Positions 12,991 to 24,700 of a stretch of DNA of 64,000 nt are shown piece by piece. A program made the position numbers and the translations under genes. The stretch spans positions 32,842,756-32,906,755 of the forward strand of contig NC_069135.1 of the NCBI RefSeq assembly GCF_026914265.1. The letters are read 5' to 3'. This DNA is from Mya arenaria (taxonomy: Eukaryota; Mollusca; Bivalvia; Myida; Myidae). The first letter of the stretch is position 1; each line of letters starts with the position of its first letter. The notes beneath the pieces were generated by a model that did not search any database, was not told where the DNA came from, and saw only the letters and a program-made list of their open reading frames with translations.

Positions 12991-13244
12991 CTCAAAAAAG
13001 GCATTGTCCTCCATGTGACAAAATTTTGGATGCAAGGGTGCGTTTCAGAGAGATTTTACGGTATGCCATTATCGTAAATGTACGATCATAATAACGACCA
13101 ACATCATAAATGCGTTTAAGATTCGTCTTGTAAACTCTCCAGTTGTTTGGAAAAAAACTAACGATAGCGCAGCGTTAAATCTGAAGTAAAATGACGTTAC
13201 GTCATATTAACCTGATTAGAGCACCTGTCTTTTTTTATAAATGA

Positions 13245-13317
13245 TACTTCTACTGCTACTGCTACCGGACTGCCGCTGCTGCTGCTACTGCTACTATTAC
13301 TAGCACTACTCCTCCTC

Positions 13318-13396
<79 letters not shown>

Positions 13397-13427
13397 CGCC
13401 GCCGCCGCCGCCGCCGCCACCACCACC

Positions 13428-13483
<56 letters not shown>

Positions 13484-13585
13484 TGCTGCTGCTGCTGCTA
13501 CTACTTCTTCTGCTACTGCTGTTGATGCTGCTTTTGCTACTACTTCTATTCTTACTGCTACTGCTACTATTACTACTACGCGCGA
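13245..13585. repeat. Trinucleotide array (CTA/CTG/CCG/CCA)n
   Basis: A compound microsatellite: CTA runs flank a CCG-then-CCA block, with CTG/TTC variants at the edges. On the minus strand it reads as poly-Ser/Gly. It lies inside the giant palindrome. Confidence 0.95.
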
Positions 13586-14004
13586 TCTCTTTTCTGATTG
13601 ACGATTTGTTGCTTATGCTGCTATTGTATCTGTAATACAACTTCATCCGGGATTTAACGTGTTGGAGAGGTAGGAAAATCACAGGACCCCCGAAAATATC
13701 ATTCTTATACGTTGTATTCTTAGAACAAAAGCGTCTAGAATAATCCACAAGCACGTGTGGATTATTATAGACGCATTTGTTCTAAGAACACGACATAATA
13801 ATGAGTGCTTGCTAGTGACTACTTATACCAATGATGAATGAGATGTTTCTGCCGGGGAACCCGACCCTCCCTAGCAAATTTGGTGTAAATATGATGATAA
13901 TTGGAAAACAATATAATCGGATTTTTTGAGGCTAATATAAATTATCAAGTTATTATACCTTCAAATCGTTTTTGATAAGTTAACTATTGTGCAACATGGT
14001 GATG

Positions 14005-14069
14005 ATGATGCGACAACGACGACAATGTTGTTGTTGTTGTTGTTGACGATGATGATGATGATGATGATA

Positions 14070-14120
<51 letters not shown>
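14005..14120. repeat. (GAT)n and (TTG)n microsatellite
   Basis: A TTG run is followed by about 25 GAT/ATG triplets. It lies about as far from the palindrome centre (13752) as the CTA array does on the other side, although the motif differs. Confidence 0.95.
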
Positions 14121-14121
<1 letters not shown>

Positions 14122-14385
14122 AAACGGAGAGGTATTGCATTTGGAAAATTGTTCGAAGATACTGTTTTGACTGGTTATTAATTGGTTTTATTGTATAAAG
14201 ACAATTAATAATTCAATCTTTATTGTGTCATTCGTTGTTTCCAATATTTCAGATCAATTCAAAGAACGTGATAAAATCTTCAGTTAAAGCCATGATTCAG
14301 AGGCTTAATATACGCACCCCTGAAACCGACATTTTGTCACATGGAGGGGAAATTATTGTATGCGCATGTGCACCGGAAGGTCATC

Positions 14386-14880
14386 TTACGATGATGAAAA
14401 CGCGTCGCGATGATGATGAAAGCACGTCAATACGATAATAAAACGTGATTGTAAGATGATGAAAACGCGATAGTAAGATGATGAAAATGCGTCAGTACGA
14501 CGATGAAAACGCGTCGGAACGATGATGAAAACGGGACAAAACGATAATGAAAACGCAACAGTACGATCATGAAAACGCAACAGTACGATGATGAAAACAC
14601 GACAGTACGATAATGAAAACGCGATATTACGATGATGAAAACGCGATAGTACAATAATGAAAACGCGCTGTACGATGATGAAAACGCGACAGTACGATGA
14701 TAAAAACGCGACAGTACGATGATGAAAACACGCCATTGCGATAATGAAAACGCGACATTACGATGATGAAAACTCGATAGTGCGATGATGAAAACGCGAC
14801 AGTAGGATGACGGAAACACGACAGTAGGATGACGGAAACACGACAGTACGAATCATGAAAACGCGATAGTACGATGATGA
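14386..14880 (-). repeat. 22-bp minisatellite, right arm (inverted)
   Basis: About 22 units of GACAGTACGATGATGAAAACGC, the reverse complement of the left-arm unit at 12590-12990. Units vary at one to three positions. Confidence 0.9.
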
Positions 14881-15217
14881 ATATGTGAGAATACGATGAT
14901 GTTAACATGGCAGTATGATGATGAGCACGTGACAGTACGATACTACGATAACGAAAACGCGAAATCACGATATTACAATGGTGAATACACGATAATGCGA
15001 TGGTGAAAACACAATAGTATATCGCATTATCACCATCGTACTGTCGTATTATCGTGTTTTTCGTTACCGTACTGTCACGTTTTCGCTGATGAGACTGATA
15101 ATTTCGTAGTATACTCGTATCATAACACGCAGCCAAGCAGTGAACATTTTCTTTATTGTTGTCTTTGTTCACGTTTCAAAATGCATTTAATTTATATATA
15201 ATTTCAGTTATATCAAC

Positions 15218-16162
15218 ATGACGCCGGAAATACTGGCGACCGTTTTGTTTTGCATGGACGGCGTGGCATCCGCAATTGTTATAGTCTTCGGTTTGGCGGG
15301 CAACGCAATGGCTCTATTCATTCTTACGAGGCCCAAGCTGAGGTCCTCCACCTACACGTTCTTGACGGGCCTCGCACTTTGGGACATGGCTGTCCTGCTG
15401 GGCACGCTATTTTTCATATCGCTACCTCAACTAAGTGACGATTACAAACGACATGTGTGGCCATTTGTAATGGTTTACGTTTATCCTGCGGTCCTTGTTG
15501 TTCGCTTTGGGACTATTTGGACCACCGTTTCTCTGACTGTAGAAAGATATATCGCCGTTTGTATACCACTAAAGGTGACCACGCTATGTACAGTTCATCG
15601 TGCAAGGATAATTCTCGTTATCGTCGCCGTCGCAGCAGTTTTGTTCAATGTGTGTAGGTGGTTTGAATACGCAATAACTGAAACTGTTGAAATTCACGAC
15701 AACCACACAATAGCACTGTTGGGCTACACCGAAACGGCCTTTGGCCACAATGCTATGTTCAAGAGAATCTACTACCAATATATCTATACGATTGTTGTGA
15801 TTTGTATACCGTTTGGATTATTAGCAGTGATCAATACCCACCTCATGCTTGCAGTCAGAAGATCGAAGCTCGCGCAGGAGACCATGTGCTCCCGGAAATA
15901 TAAAGAGCACAGAGTTTCAGTCATGCTAACGGTTGTTGTTCTCGTGTTCATCTGTTGCCAAGTCCCCGCGGTAGTTTACAACATCGCCTACTCCATCAAT
16001 GTCGACATAAAAGACGCCTTCCATTGGCAGGTTCTTTCCTCGTTAAGAAACCTTCTAATTACAGTAAATAGTGCAGTTAATTTCTTACTGTATTACGCAC
16101 TGAGTAAGAAATTCAGGAGCATATTCATGCAAGTATTCTGCCGGAAACGTATTCAAAAGTGA
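15218..16162 (+). CDS. FMRFamide-receptor-like class A GPCR, intronless coding region
   Basis: A 314-residue single-exon frame with seven hydrophobic segments. TM1 has GLAGN (25-29). The TM3 end has ERYIAVC (109-115, a DRY variant). The second intracellular loop and TM4 carry CTVHRAR then FNVCRWFEY (143-151), a signature of protostome FMRFamide-type receptors. TM6 has FICCQVP (244-250). TM7 has NSAVNFLLYY (284-293) in place of NPxxY, and the tail is short and basic. NHT at 162-164 is a possible glycosylation site. The usual TM3/second-loop cysteine pair is not seen. Inferred role: plasma-membrane neuropeptide receptor; ligand unknown. The ATG follows a good acceptor (ATTTCAG, about 15201-15207), so a 5' UTR intron is likely. 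That intron, or the promoter, would lie in or beyond the adjacent giant palindrome. Confidence 0.88.
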   Translation: MTPEILATVLFCMDGVASAIVIVFGLAGNAMALFILTRPKLRSSTYTFLTGLALWDMAVLLGTLFFISLPQLSDDYKRHVWPFVMVYVYPAVLVVRFGTIWTTVSLTVERYIAVCIPLKVTTLCTVHRARIILVIVAVAAVLFNVCRWFEYAITETVEIHDNHTIALLGYTETAFGHNAMFKRIYYQYIYTIVVICIPFGLLAVINTHLMLAVRRSKLAQETMCSRKYKEHRVSVMLTVVVLVFICCQVPAVVYNIAYSINVDIKDAFHWQVLSSLRNLLITVNSAVNFLLYYALSKKFRSIFMQVFCRKRIQK

Positions 16163-19100
16163 ATTGTGTTTTTATATATATATCCATGCTATACGAGTAC
16201 CTCAACTTACAATAATGTTCTACCCCAATTATAGAACACCTTTGATCTTATCTAATGCGAAAACGTTTAGGTACACAGGTAACGTTGCGATGAGGATTCG
16301 CCCAGAATGGATTTCATAAAGATACGCATGAGTTATAGGTAGCATCGTGTTTTTGACCGGGCGTGAACCTTGATCCTACTTTGCCTCGATTTCCGTAGAG
16401 ACAAATATTCTGACCAAGTTTTAGTAGAAGAAGATCATACCGAGTGCTGTCATATAAAAACGTTTTAATAGCTTAAGCTTACACACGTACAGTTGAACAT
16501 GACATATGTGTCTGAGAAACATAAATATTGACCAAATTTCATGAAGAGTTGATAGAAAATATGGCGCCTCTTGGACATTAACTTGTTATTTCCAGCATGT
16601 GACATATTGATAATTATTTTTACTAGACATGCATGATCAATAATCAAACATAACACAGATTTTATTCAGAAAAGTCATTCTCACCAAATTTCATGAGCTT
16701 TGGGTAAAAAATATGGTGAAGACGGATTCCACAAACTAAACCAACAGTGATACTTGTTATGGTGGCCAGGATTCGGAAGTTGGTCTATGACATAAACATT
16801 AATGTCAAACACCAATCATTGCAACTTCATTTATACGGGTAGTTATTTAATCCAAGGGACATTTTAAGATCTAAGTCACTTAAAAACGTCACGTTAAACA
16901 CTTTGGGTTTTCATACAAACTGAGTGTAATATTTTTGAAATAAAAGTTGAAAATTATTTTGTTCGCCTCCTTGTCTTTTCAAACTAGATTTTCTATAACC
17001 AAGGACTACATTGAGCGGAATGTGATATATATGTAGGGATTGAATAATGAAAAAAGGCAAATTGGGTATATTAACTCTTAAAATGGTATAATGAATTCAG
17101 GGTTTGTAAAATGCACTTTTTACGGATTTTTTTACTAAGAAATCAATTAAGTGTGGAAAATCATAAAGAGTGTTAAAACTAAGATACTGAATGCCTGAAC
17201 CCGTCAACAAAAGTTGATATATGCTAAACTTGCTTTGATGTCTATCATTTTTAAATGCATAAGTTACGCGGTTCAGCAAAATTCAGCGTTATTGGTTTAT
17301 TGATATTATTACGTGATGTTACCAATTTATTAAATAGAAGTTTAAGTATCCGTCAGCTTGTGAGCGAACGGATATGGTAACAGTTTTCTAAAAAATCCTG
17401 AATGTACCGGCGTGTGTTCAGTCTCCCCATTACAACAGGTTTTTTTGGGTACTTTCAGTGCATCTTTTTAGGCAATTTTGGAATCAAAGAGTAAACTAAA
17501 TATAATGTAAGTGTTTTCAGATACATTTCAGAAAAAACGCATTTTTGGTGCCAAAACATAAGCGATTCATTCTAAATGAAGTGACATAGAGTGTTGTACT
17601 TTTATCCAAAATGCTTAATAGCTTTCTGCAGTTTACTAAATGTTCTATTTCCGATAACAGGAGCAATCAGTGAGATTTGTTACAAACTTGCAAACGTCCA
17701 AAGAGAGTGATGGCCATCCAAAGTAAACAAGAGGCCCAAGATTGTCCTTAATCGCTCACATGTTTATACATTTAAAGCAAAGATCAATGTCATGAACCTT
17801 CTTGGAGAGTTTCATGGTAATTGACAAAAATCCCTTAAATTTGACCTCCTGGCCTAGTTCTTATTTATCTAAACAATATTGACCAACCCGAATCAGAGGA
17901 AAACCATTTGAAGGTTGTTTTTTTATTTATTTTGAACAGCAGTCATAATTTGCATGCAATCATTCAAGAGTAACCCAACTTGCTGAAATTACTATCAATC
18001 AAACCGATTCGAGTAATTGGTAAGATGTGGTCTTGATGGTAATGCACGCAAAACCAGAATTAGCATGTCCAACAAGAGCCAAACACTACCCTGATTCAGG
18101 AATAGCACAACTTCCTTTACTTAATAGTTTTGTTGACTGCGAAGCTTTGTTTTTAAGTTTCAATCAAATACATCAAGTGGCTGCTTAGTTTTAATTAAGA
18201 TTAAGAATTGATTACGGTTGTGAATGAATCTATTACGACATCATAACCATCACTCTTGATGGTACACTGTTACGAGAGAGTGTGGTCTTGTGTCGTGGTG
18301 GAAACTGGAGTACCCGCAGCAAACCTACTTGTCCGGCTTTGTGACCACAAACGAAACTCACATGCGCCCTGGTCGGGACCCGAACCCGGGACGCATTGGC
18401 GAGAAGGTCCCTATTTCAGCAGCCACTCAGGTTACGGATTTGAGATACGTGTATGAAAAACAATAACGAGACTTTCTTAGGCAAACAACGACAATTATTT
18501 GCATTATACGCAAAGTAGAGTAATCCAACTTGATTTTAGTTGGTCGTTGAAAATTAAATTATGAATCAAGCCCGTCATGTGGCTACTGAGGTATGCACGT
18601 AATAGTTCTTGCATACATATTTTGAACCAGAACTTTTTAGACAAACAAGGGCAAGCATTTGCATTTCATTCAATCCAGAGTTGTCTAACTTGTCTTAGGA
18701 GGTGTAAAGACACGAGTCTTGTAGCAATGCAATACATTAAGTGGCTACTGACATATGGTCATATAGTAACTTGTACGCAATACCAACCCAAGGTATGATA
18801 AAACTTGAATCAAGGTAAAACGCAGACGCAGGCTCAAATCTGTTTTCAGGGTAGAAACCAGTACGGATGTCTCTTGAGAGACCACGAGTACATTCCTGGT
18901 CTGATCGAACCCACAACTGGGGAAACTTATATCTTGGTACAATTACCTATACAGGTGTTAAGGAAATGAGATGCCAGACTGTTTTTGCCTGTGTGTGTGT
19001 TTTTACCTTACATATATATATATATATTATCATAGTTTTGTTGAATGCTAGTTGTATATTTCATTGTATTTGTATATGTTTACTTACAATGTACTATGTA

Positions 19101-19334
19101 CACGTCGTAATACATATTTCTGTCTTTCTGTCAGGTAACGACTTGAACCATCCCAGCATGTGACACCAATACCATGACACCACTTTCACCCTTATAAACA
19201 AACATTTAACAACAATATAAGATTAACATTTTAATGATTAATAGTTTTATAAACATAATTGAACAATCATGTATAATAGACAATGGCCAACATGCTGACT
19301 ACATCAATAAACACAAGGTCTAATCTTCACCAGG
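16163..19334. repeat. Downstream intergenic region with decayed dispersed repeats
   Basis: No gene is seen. 16200-16760 holds a decayed repeat with recurring 'accaaatttcatgagnnttg' blocks. 17700-18240 opens with AACAAGAGGCCCAAGATTG, another bivalve-style repeat. 18480-18800 contains two diverged copies of a TTAGrCAAACAAsGrCAA block. A short TA microsatellite is at 19015-19030. Confidence 0.5.
18240..18440 (-). mobile_element. SINE-like dispersed repeat with a pol III B-box-like site
   Basis: On the minus strand GGTTCGGGTCC (complement of 18376-18386) matches the tRNA B box GGTTCGANTCC with one mismatch. The neighbouring CTACTTGTCCGGCTTTGTGACC and AAACTCACATGC blocks recur at about 32185-32225, showing a dispersed family. 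No A box or tail was confirmed, so the SINE assignment is tentative. Confidence 0.45.
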
Positions 19335-19428
19335 TTAAAGCTGCACCTCAGCTGCACAGATTGTCAGTTTTGACAGTTATTACTTTTATGTCTCAGAATC
19401 TACTTATTTTAGCATCAATGCTTTCAAT

Positions 19429-19798
19429 TCAGACATATTAGATAACTCTCCATATAACAGCTCTTATTTGATTGGTTAACTGCTGAAATTAACAGTAACA
19501 ATATCCAGACATATTAGATAACTCACAATATAACAGCTCTTAATTGATTGGTTAACTGCTGAAATTGACAGTAACAATTTCCAGACATATTAGATAACTC
19601 ACAATATAACAGCTCTTAATTGATTGGTTAACTGCTGAAATTAACAGTAACAATATCCAGACATATTAGATAACTCACAATATAACAGCTCTTAATTGAT
19701 TGGTTAACTGCTGAAATTAACAGTAACAATATCCAGACATATTAGATAACTCACAATATAACAGCTCTTAATTGTTTGGTAAACTGCCGAAATTAACA
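19429..19798. repeat. 76-bp tandem repeat, about 4.9 copies
   Basis: Units start at 19429, 19505, 19581, 19657 and 19733, each beginning CCAGACATATTAGATAACTC or a close variant. Copies are nearly identical except the first and last. Confidence 0.93.
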
Positions 19799-19919
19799 TT
19801 TTTCTTAAAATGTAAGTTACACATTTAGCCATAGAACATAATTTTCAAAACATATTTATGATAAACTGCAATATAGTCTTTTGTCAGCAGTCTTATATCA
19901 CTAGATATTTACGAAAATA

Positions 19920-20341
19920 TTAAAGATGCACTCTTACTTCCAAATCAGATTTACCATAATTAATAAAATTGTTTTATTATTTCAAAAAGGATGAATAAAT
20001 GTTGAAAAACAATGTTTTTTTATGAAGGATACCGAGTTGAATTTGAAAGAAATGCACATAAAACATGTTATTTCTACCTTCTGAGACTATAGTAGACCAC
20101 AGTAAATCTTTTAGCATTCACCAATCATTTAATACTTTTTGCACTTTCTGCTATTAAATACACGCTTTCTGCTATTAAATACACGCTTTCTGCTATTAAA
20201 TACACAGTTACAATCTTGTTATCAGTAATAAATATTTTTTTATAAATGCATTATTTAGTAAGTAGTTATAGGTTTATCAGTCAAAATTGATGTTTGTAAT
20301 ACATGTGTTTGTATTGATTTTGAATAAGAGTGCCACTTTAA
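19920..20341. mobile_element. TTAA-type MITE, family B, copy 1
   Basis: The ends are TTAAAGATGCACTCTT and AAGAGTGCCACTTTAA, imperfect inverted repeats bounded by TTAA. The interior, including a GACNATAGTAGA..CAGTAAATCTT block and TACAATCTTGTTATCAG, recurs at 51356-51692. A 20-bp CGCTTTCTGCTATTAAATACA triplication is private to this copy. Confidence 0.75.
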
Positions 20342-20396
20342 CTAATTAAAAAATAAAAGTTTTCAAAATGATCAATCTGTGAGAGTGCAACCTTAA

Positions 20397-21713
20397 GATA
20401 CCAGTTTAGTAAATTATATGAGAAACTATCCTACTGCGGCAAGCTAATTGGTGTTTGATTAATATTGAACTATAATGGTGCTGCATTAAAAGCTGTGTTT
20501 TATTCAGTACTCAAACTAGCCTATTTGTGATTCACTAGGGTTCTAGCTTAAGAGTTATGGCAGGGTGCCGCACCCAATACTTTTTGGTACCCTCTGCTTG
20601 GCATGTGCACTCTTTTGCCTTCATAGAATGAAATGTGAAATACAGATATTTTTTTTTTAATATAAATGCATACAAACTTAATGCAATAACTCAATATCTG
20701 CTTCCATTTCCAAATGCAGTTATTCAGTTAATGCACTTGGGTGACGACATATTACTTCACAACTTTTTCCGTCAAATTCATAATGTTCAAGTTCTTCACA
20801 GCCAAACAATACAATGTGCCATTTTCTCTCACCCAGTCCCTCTTTTGCAACACCCCGTCTTGTTTTACACATTGGCTAAAGATTCAATCTTACACTTTAA
20901 ATTATCTGCTTGCTCAACCCCCACCCCCACCATAGTAATTGTTGAGCATTCTAATTAAAAAAAAATGAAACTTTGTTAAAAACTTTCTAACATAAATAAA
21001 CATAATAACAATGAAACACATCATTTAAATATAAACAAAATAGCATTAAATGCAAGCCTGCATGTATATGTTACTATTACATGGTGAACATCAACGTTGA
21101 CAACAAGCAATATTGCATAGCAACATCAGATGAACACATATATCTTTGGAGTTCCTGAGTTATGTGTCATTTCCGTTTTAAACTTTCTATTAAAAACACC
21201 TTTTGCACAACAAATAATGTCACATTTTCACATATGGAAACTAATAACAACTGAAAAACACCTATATTTGAAAAAATGGTTCTTTTTCGTCCTGCTCATT
21301 AGAAAAGGGGTAAATTCCAATGAAACTGTCCTCATTTTGAAGTATCAAATTGATGTCAGACTACTTTTGCGCAGGAATAAGCTGGGGATGTGTGCAGCAG
21401 CCCTCAGAAAAATTAAAAATTATATTCTATTAGAAAACACATAACTAACAAACTATAAGAAATCAATATTTTGACTATTCAAACATGGATTTCTCCAGAA
21501 TTGTTATCATGGAGTCTGCTTATAGGAAGTGTCCCCAACCCCCACCAAATGAAAAGAAGAAAGCACAAACTTGTAACCATAAAACAAGAAAAATAATTGT
21601 ATTGCTTAAAATATAAGGACACAAGCTGACTGCAGCATATAATATCAATATATACCATTAACAAACAAAACTAAATTTCATGTAAAACAAATGCATTAAA
21701 AATATGGAGCCAT
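20397..21713. other. EDEM1 downstream region / probable 3' UTR
   Basis: AT-rich, with no coding recognised on either strand. The part nearest 21713 is probably the EDEM1 3' UTR (minus strand). Several TTTATT (AATAAA on minus) or near-matches occur, but no single end can be chosen. Confidence 0.45.
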
Positions 21714-24700
21714 TTAGAAGTCCAAATTGATCCCTATTGCCCGATCAATCTGTTCCATATATTTGCTGTGTAATGGAAGTGCATACCGTCTTATACTTGG
21801 AATGTTATCACACTGAAAGAGATAGAAAGTTAGCTTTGATAACAGTTCTTCATAGTGACATTGTACACATGTTCAGCATTGCATAAACTAGATACACAGG
21901 TTCACTAACAACACATGCTTTATCAGTAAAAAAAATATTTTTAAGGATAAATGATGTTACTTTACAATGCTAGAAAATAAAAAAAATCCAGAAAATTGAA
22001 ATGAACAAAATTAATTGATGTAATTCATACTTACGTTAAAAGTAGATGCATTAGTCCTCGCATCAACAACAACAGCTTTACTGAAAGGTATATCACCTCC
22101 TTCAGTTTTAAAGTCTTCATTCATATATGAGTCGTCTCCCTTGTCTACCTCCCAAGCGGAGAGTTCTTCCTCCCACACTTTCTTTCGGAATTCTCGACTT
22201 ACTGGAAATATGTGGCCTTCAGTGTTGAAAATATATCCTGCTGCATGCTTGTTTAAATGATTGTCTTTATCGAAAAGCTGAAAGAAACAAAGAAAAATAG
22301 TAATCATTGAACTCAAGCTGACACTTGGTGTTTTGATAACAAAGTAAATTAAACAAGAGCATTAAAGCATAACTTAGTAATTATTACAGCCAGAATCATG
22401 GGACTTGCTTCACATGTGATCATTTCCTTTGGAACAGGTGTTCCAATATCAATGATAATATTTTGATTATTAAATGAGTTACAGCCAAGTTTAAGGTACT
22501 TGCACCTCGATGACACAACGGCTATCAGAACACCGTTTCTTCCAAAAACAGTCAAACTAAGAAAACTTCATCAACACCAAGCCAGATAACCGACCCTTTC
22601 TCACCAGGTAGAGGTATTTGCAGGTTTCACTGAGGAAGAAGCTCTCCATCCGATCTTCCAGCTCCTTGGTGTTCACATCATGTATTGTCCCATATCCACA
22701 CCTGAATAGGAAAGGTCAAGGAAATACCAATTTGAATAAGCTTGATCATGACGATACCTAAGCACAGACCAATAAACCATAGACCTCATAGATCGGTGCT
22801 ATAAGCTTATATTCCTTATATAAATAAGACTTGATTCTGCTTTATAGAAGGAAACCAGGATCTGGATTCACTCACATCTTTAGTCTGAGTTTTAGACTCA
22901 GGTTCAGAAAAAGTAAATTCTTTCATGTTTCAAAATTTCTATAATATAACTAATTTTGACAAAAGATGCCTATTTAAAAAAACGATTATTTGTAACAGCA
23001 TTAATATACAGTAATAGTATTTTACAAGAAATTTCAAATTTGCTGTTCTGAGTCTGTAAGAGATTGAGCTCAGCACTGGTGTCTTCAAGATTTGTTCGTC
23101 TCTCCAAACTATGAAATAAATATGATTTTACCCCATAGTAAATTTTTTGCCTTAATCATGTGTTTCCAGTTTATTTGTTAATGAAGATGGCATTTTTCCC
23201 AAAATGTAATTGATTTGTGTTTTTTTCTACATACTAGTATTACAAAGATAATAATTATAAGCAAAATTGCTCTACATCTGTATTGCATAAGAGATAAAAA
23301 AAAAAACAGAATCCTGTCATGAAATGCATTTGTGTTTTTGGAACAAAACTAAATACACAAGATGCTAGAAGCTACCAAAACTATGTACAAATAATGTCAT
23401 TTGTTACTTTATGGCTTCAACCAAATAAAAATTATTCATTCTAATTACTCTAGAATTACCCGATACTTACTCTGCTTTGGCATGTGTGTTAATGCTATTG
23501 TAGATGTCTCGCCCCACATGAAGGTAGAATGGATTTTTAGTTGCTTGGTACAGGTAGTAGGTGGATTCAATCAGCTCCGGTCGTAATGGGTAAAATGGCA
23601 CATCAGGGGCCTGTATTAAAAGTTGACAGTTAGTACTGAATCATTATATATGGGTATAATTAAGGACAAGGATTATTTTTGGGGGCCATAAGGTCCCAAG
23701 ATGTATTGGATACATATCAAGAAATAGAACATGTATTCCATTATCCAAGGTCCAACTGACACACTTTCGTGTATGCTTAAGCCCATTGAAGAATTTTTAT
23801 GAAACTCAGTTCAAATGTTCACCTCATTGAGATGACATTGAGCACCCACATTTGAGGCATCAAAGGTTTGATTCATATATTTCATGTCTGCTCCGTATCT
23901 TCTAAACCCCTTCATTTTCATGAAACTTGGGTTAAATTTTCACCACATTGAGACGACATACTGAAACTCTATAACAGGAGCACTTGCTCAAGGTCAAAGG
24001 TTTTATATTTCATGTCTACTCCATATTTTAAAACCCCATATAAGTATTTACACAAAATGCAGAACCAAAACTCCAGACTTGCCAGCTCAAGGTCAAGGTC
24101 ACCGCTGAAGGTCAAAAGGGATGAGCCAAAATTTCATGTCGGCTCCATATCTCCATATCCATAAGCCCCTTACAGATTTTTCATTATACTTGGGTAAAAT
24201 GTTCAACTTCATTCATGACCATTGACAAACACCTACAATCCACTCCCTATCTCCCCCTGTCAAAGGTTGTGGAACAGAATGAGACAAGAATGGAGGAGAC
24301 ACTATTTTTGTTTCTAAAATCAATCATCTAGTTGAAATTTAATAAAATAATTTAACTACAAGTGGACAAAACTACAATTACATTTGTAATTTTACTGATT
24401 ATGTCAATGAAATTATTGTAAATACAATACCTTGAGGTGCCAGTTAAATCTCTCTGGCAGAGAGGAATATTTGCGCCATATGGAGTAGTAGATGGCATGG
24501 GAACAGATGGCCTCCTCAATGTCTCCATGTAGGACCTGCAGGGTTAGTTTAAAAATATTTGTTAAATAAGAAATACAATTCACAACATTTTACTAGCTAG
24601 GTTGAACATACAAGTGACAAATTACAAAAGGCACGTTTCCTTGTAACTGCTCCACCTATCATGCAACCTGCATCACCAATCCAGTAGGTTGTTAAGGCAC

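Larger units (their letters stand above)
12404..15108. mobile_element. Foldback-like giant palindrome (about 2.7 kb) with minisatellite arms
   Basis: The sequence is an imperfect inverted repeat centred at about 13752. From the outside in, the matched blocks are as follows. The outer single-copy stretches 12470-12590 and 14935-15050 share GTAGTATCGTACTGTC and CACCATCGnATT in reverse complement. Next come 22-bp minisatellite arrays (12590-12990 and 14386-14880). Next is a block sharing CTCCATGTGACAAAAT and GGTGCG (about 12980-13065 against 14290-14385). At the centre is a 34-bp-arm hairpin (13711-13748 and 13757-13791). Trinucleotide arrays sit at similar distances from the centre on both sides. 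No transposase was seen. The architecture resembles Foldback elements; the family is unknown. Confidence 0.75.
19335..20396. mobile_element. TTAA-type MITE, family A, copy 2, with internal expansion and a nested MITE
   Basis: The left end is TTAAAGCTGCACCTCAGCTG..CACAGATTG. The right end is CAATCTGTGAGAGTGCAACCTTAA. The interior matches the copy at 12009-12345 (TTTGTCAGCAGTCTTATATCAC). Two insertions enlarge it: a 76-bp tandem array (19429-19798) and a complete family B MITE (19920-20341). Confidence 0.7.

Noticed and set aside
12592-13091. Overlapping frames of 138-161 codons, and similar ones at 14386-15172 on the minus strand
   Set aside because: Same effect from the 22-bp minisatellite; the peptide repeats (RVFIIVQSRFHYR) just cycle through frames.
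13197-13754. 185-codon minus-strand frame rich in Ser and Gly
   Set aside because: Translation of a compound trinucleotide microsatellite inside the palindrome, with no conserved flanks.
18376-18386. tRNA gene
   Set aside because: Only a B-box-like motif is present; no cloverleaf or A box could be read, and the flanks recur elsewhere as a dispersed repeat.
22349-22555. 68-codon minus-strand frame between EDEM1 exons 11 and 12
   Set aside because: EDEM1 joins in phase across it and matches the human protein without it; no acceptor was recognised in the right position.
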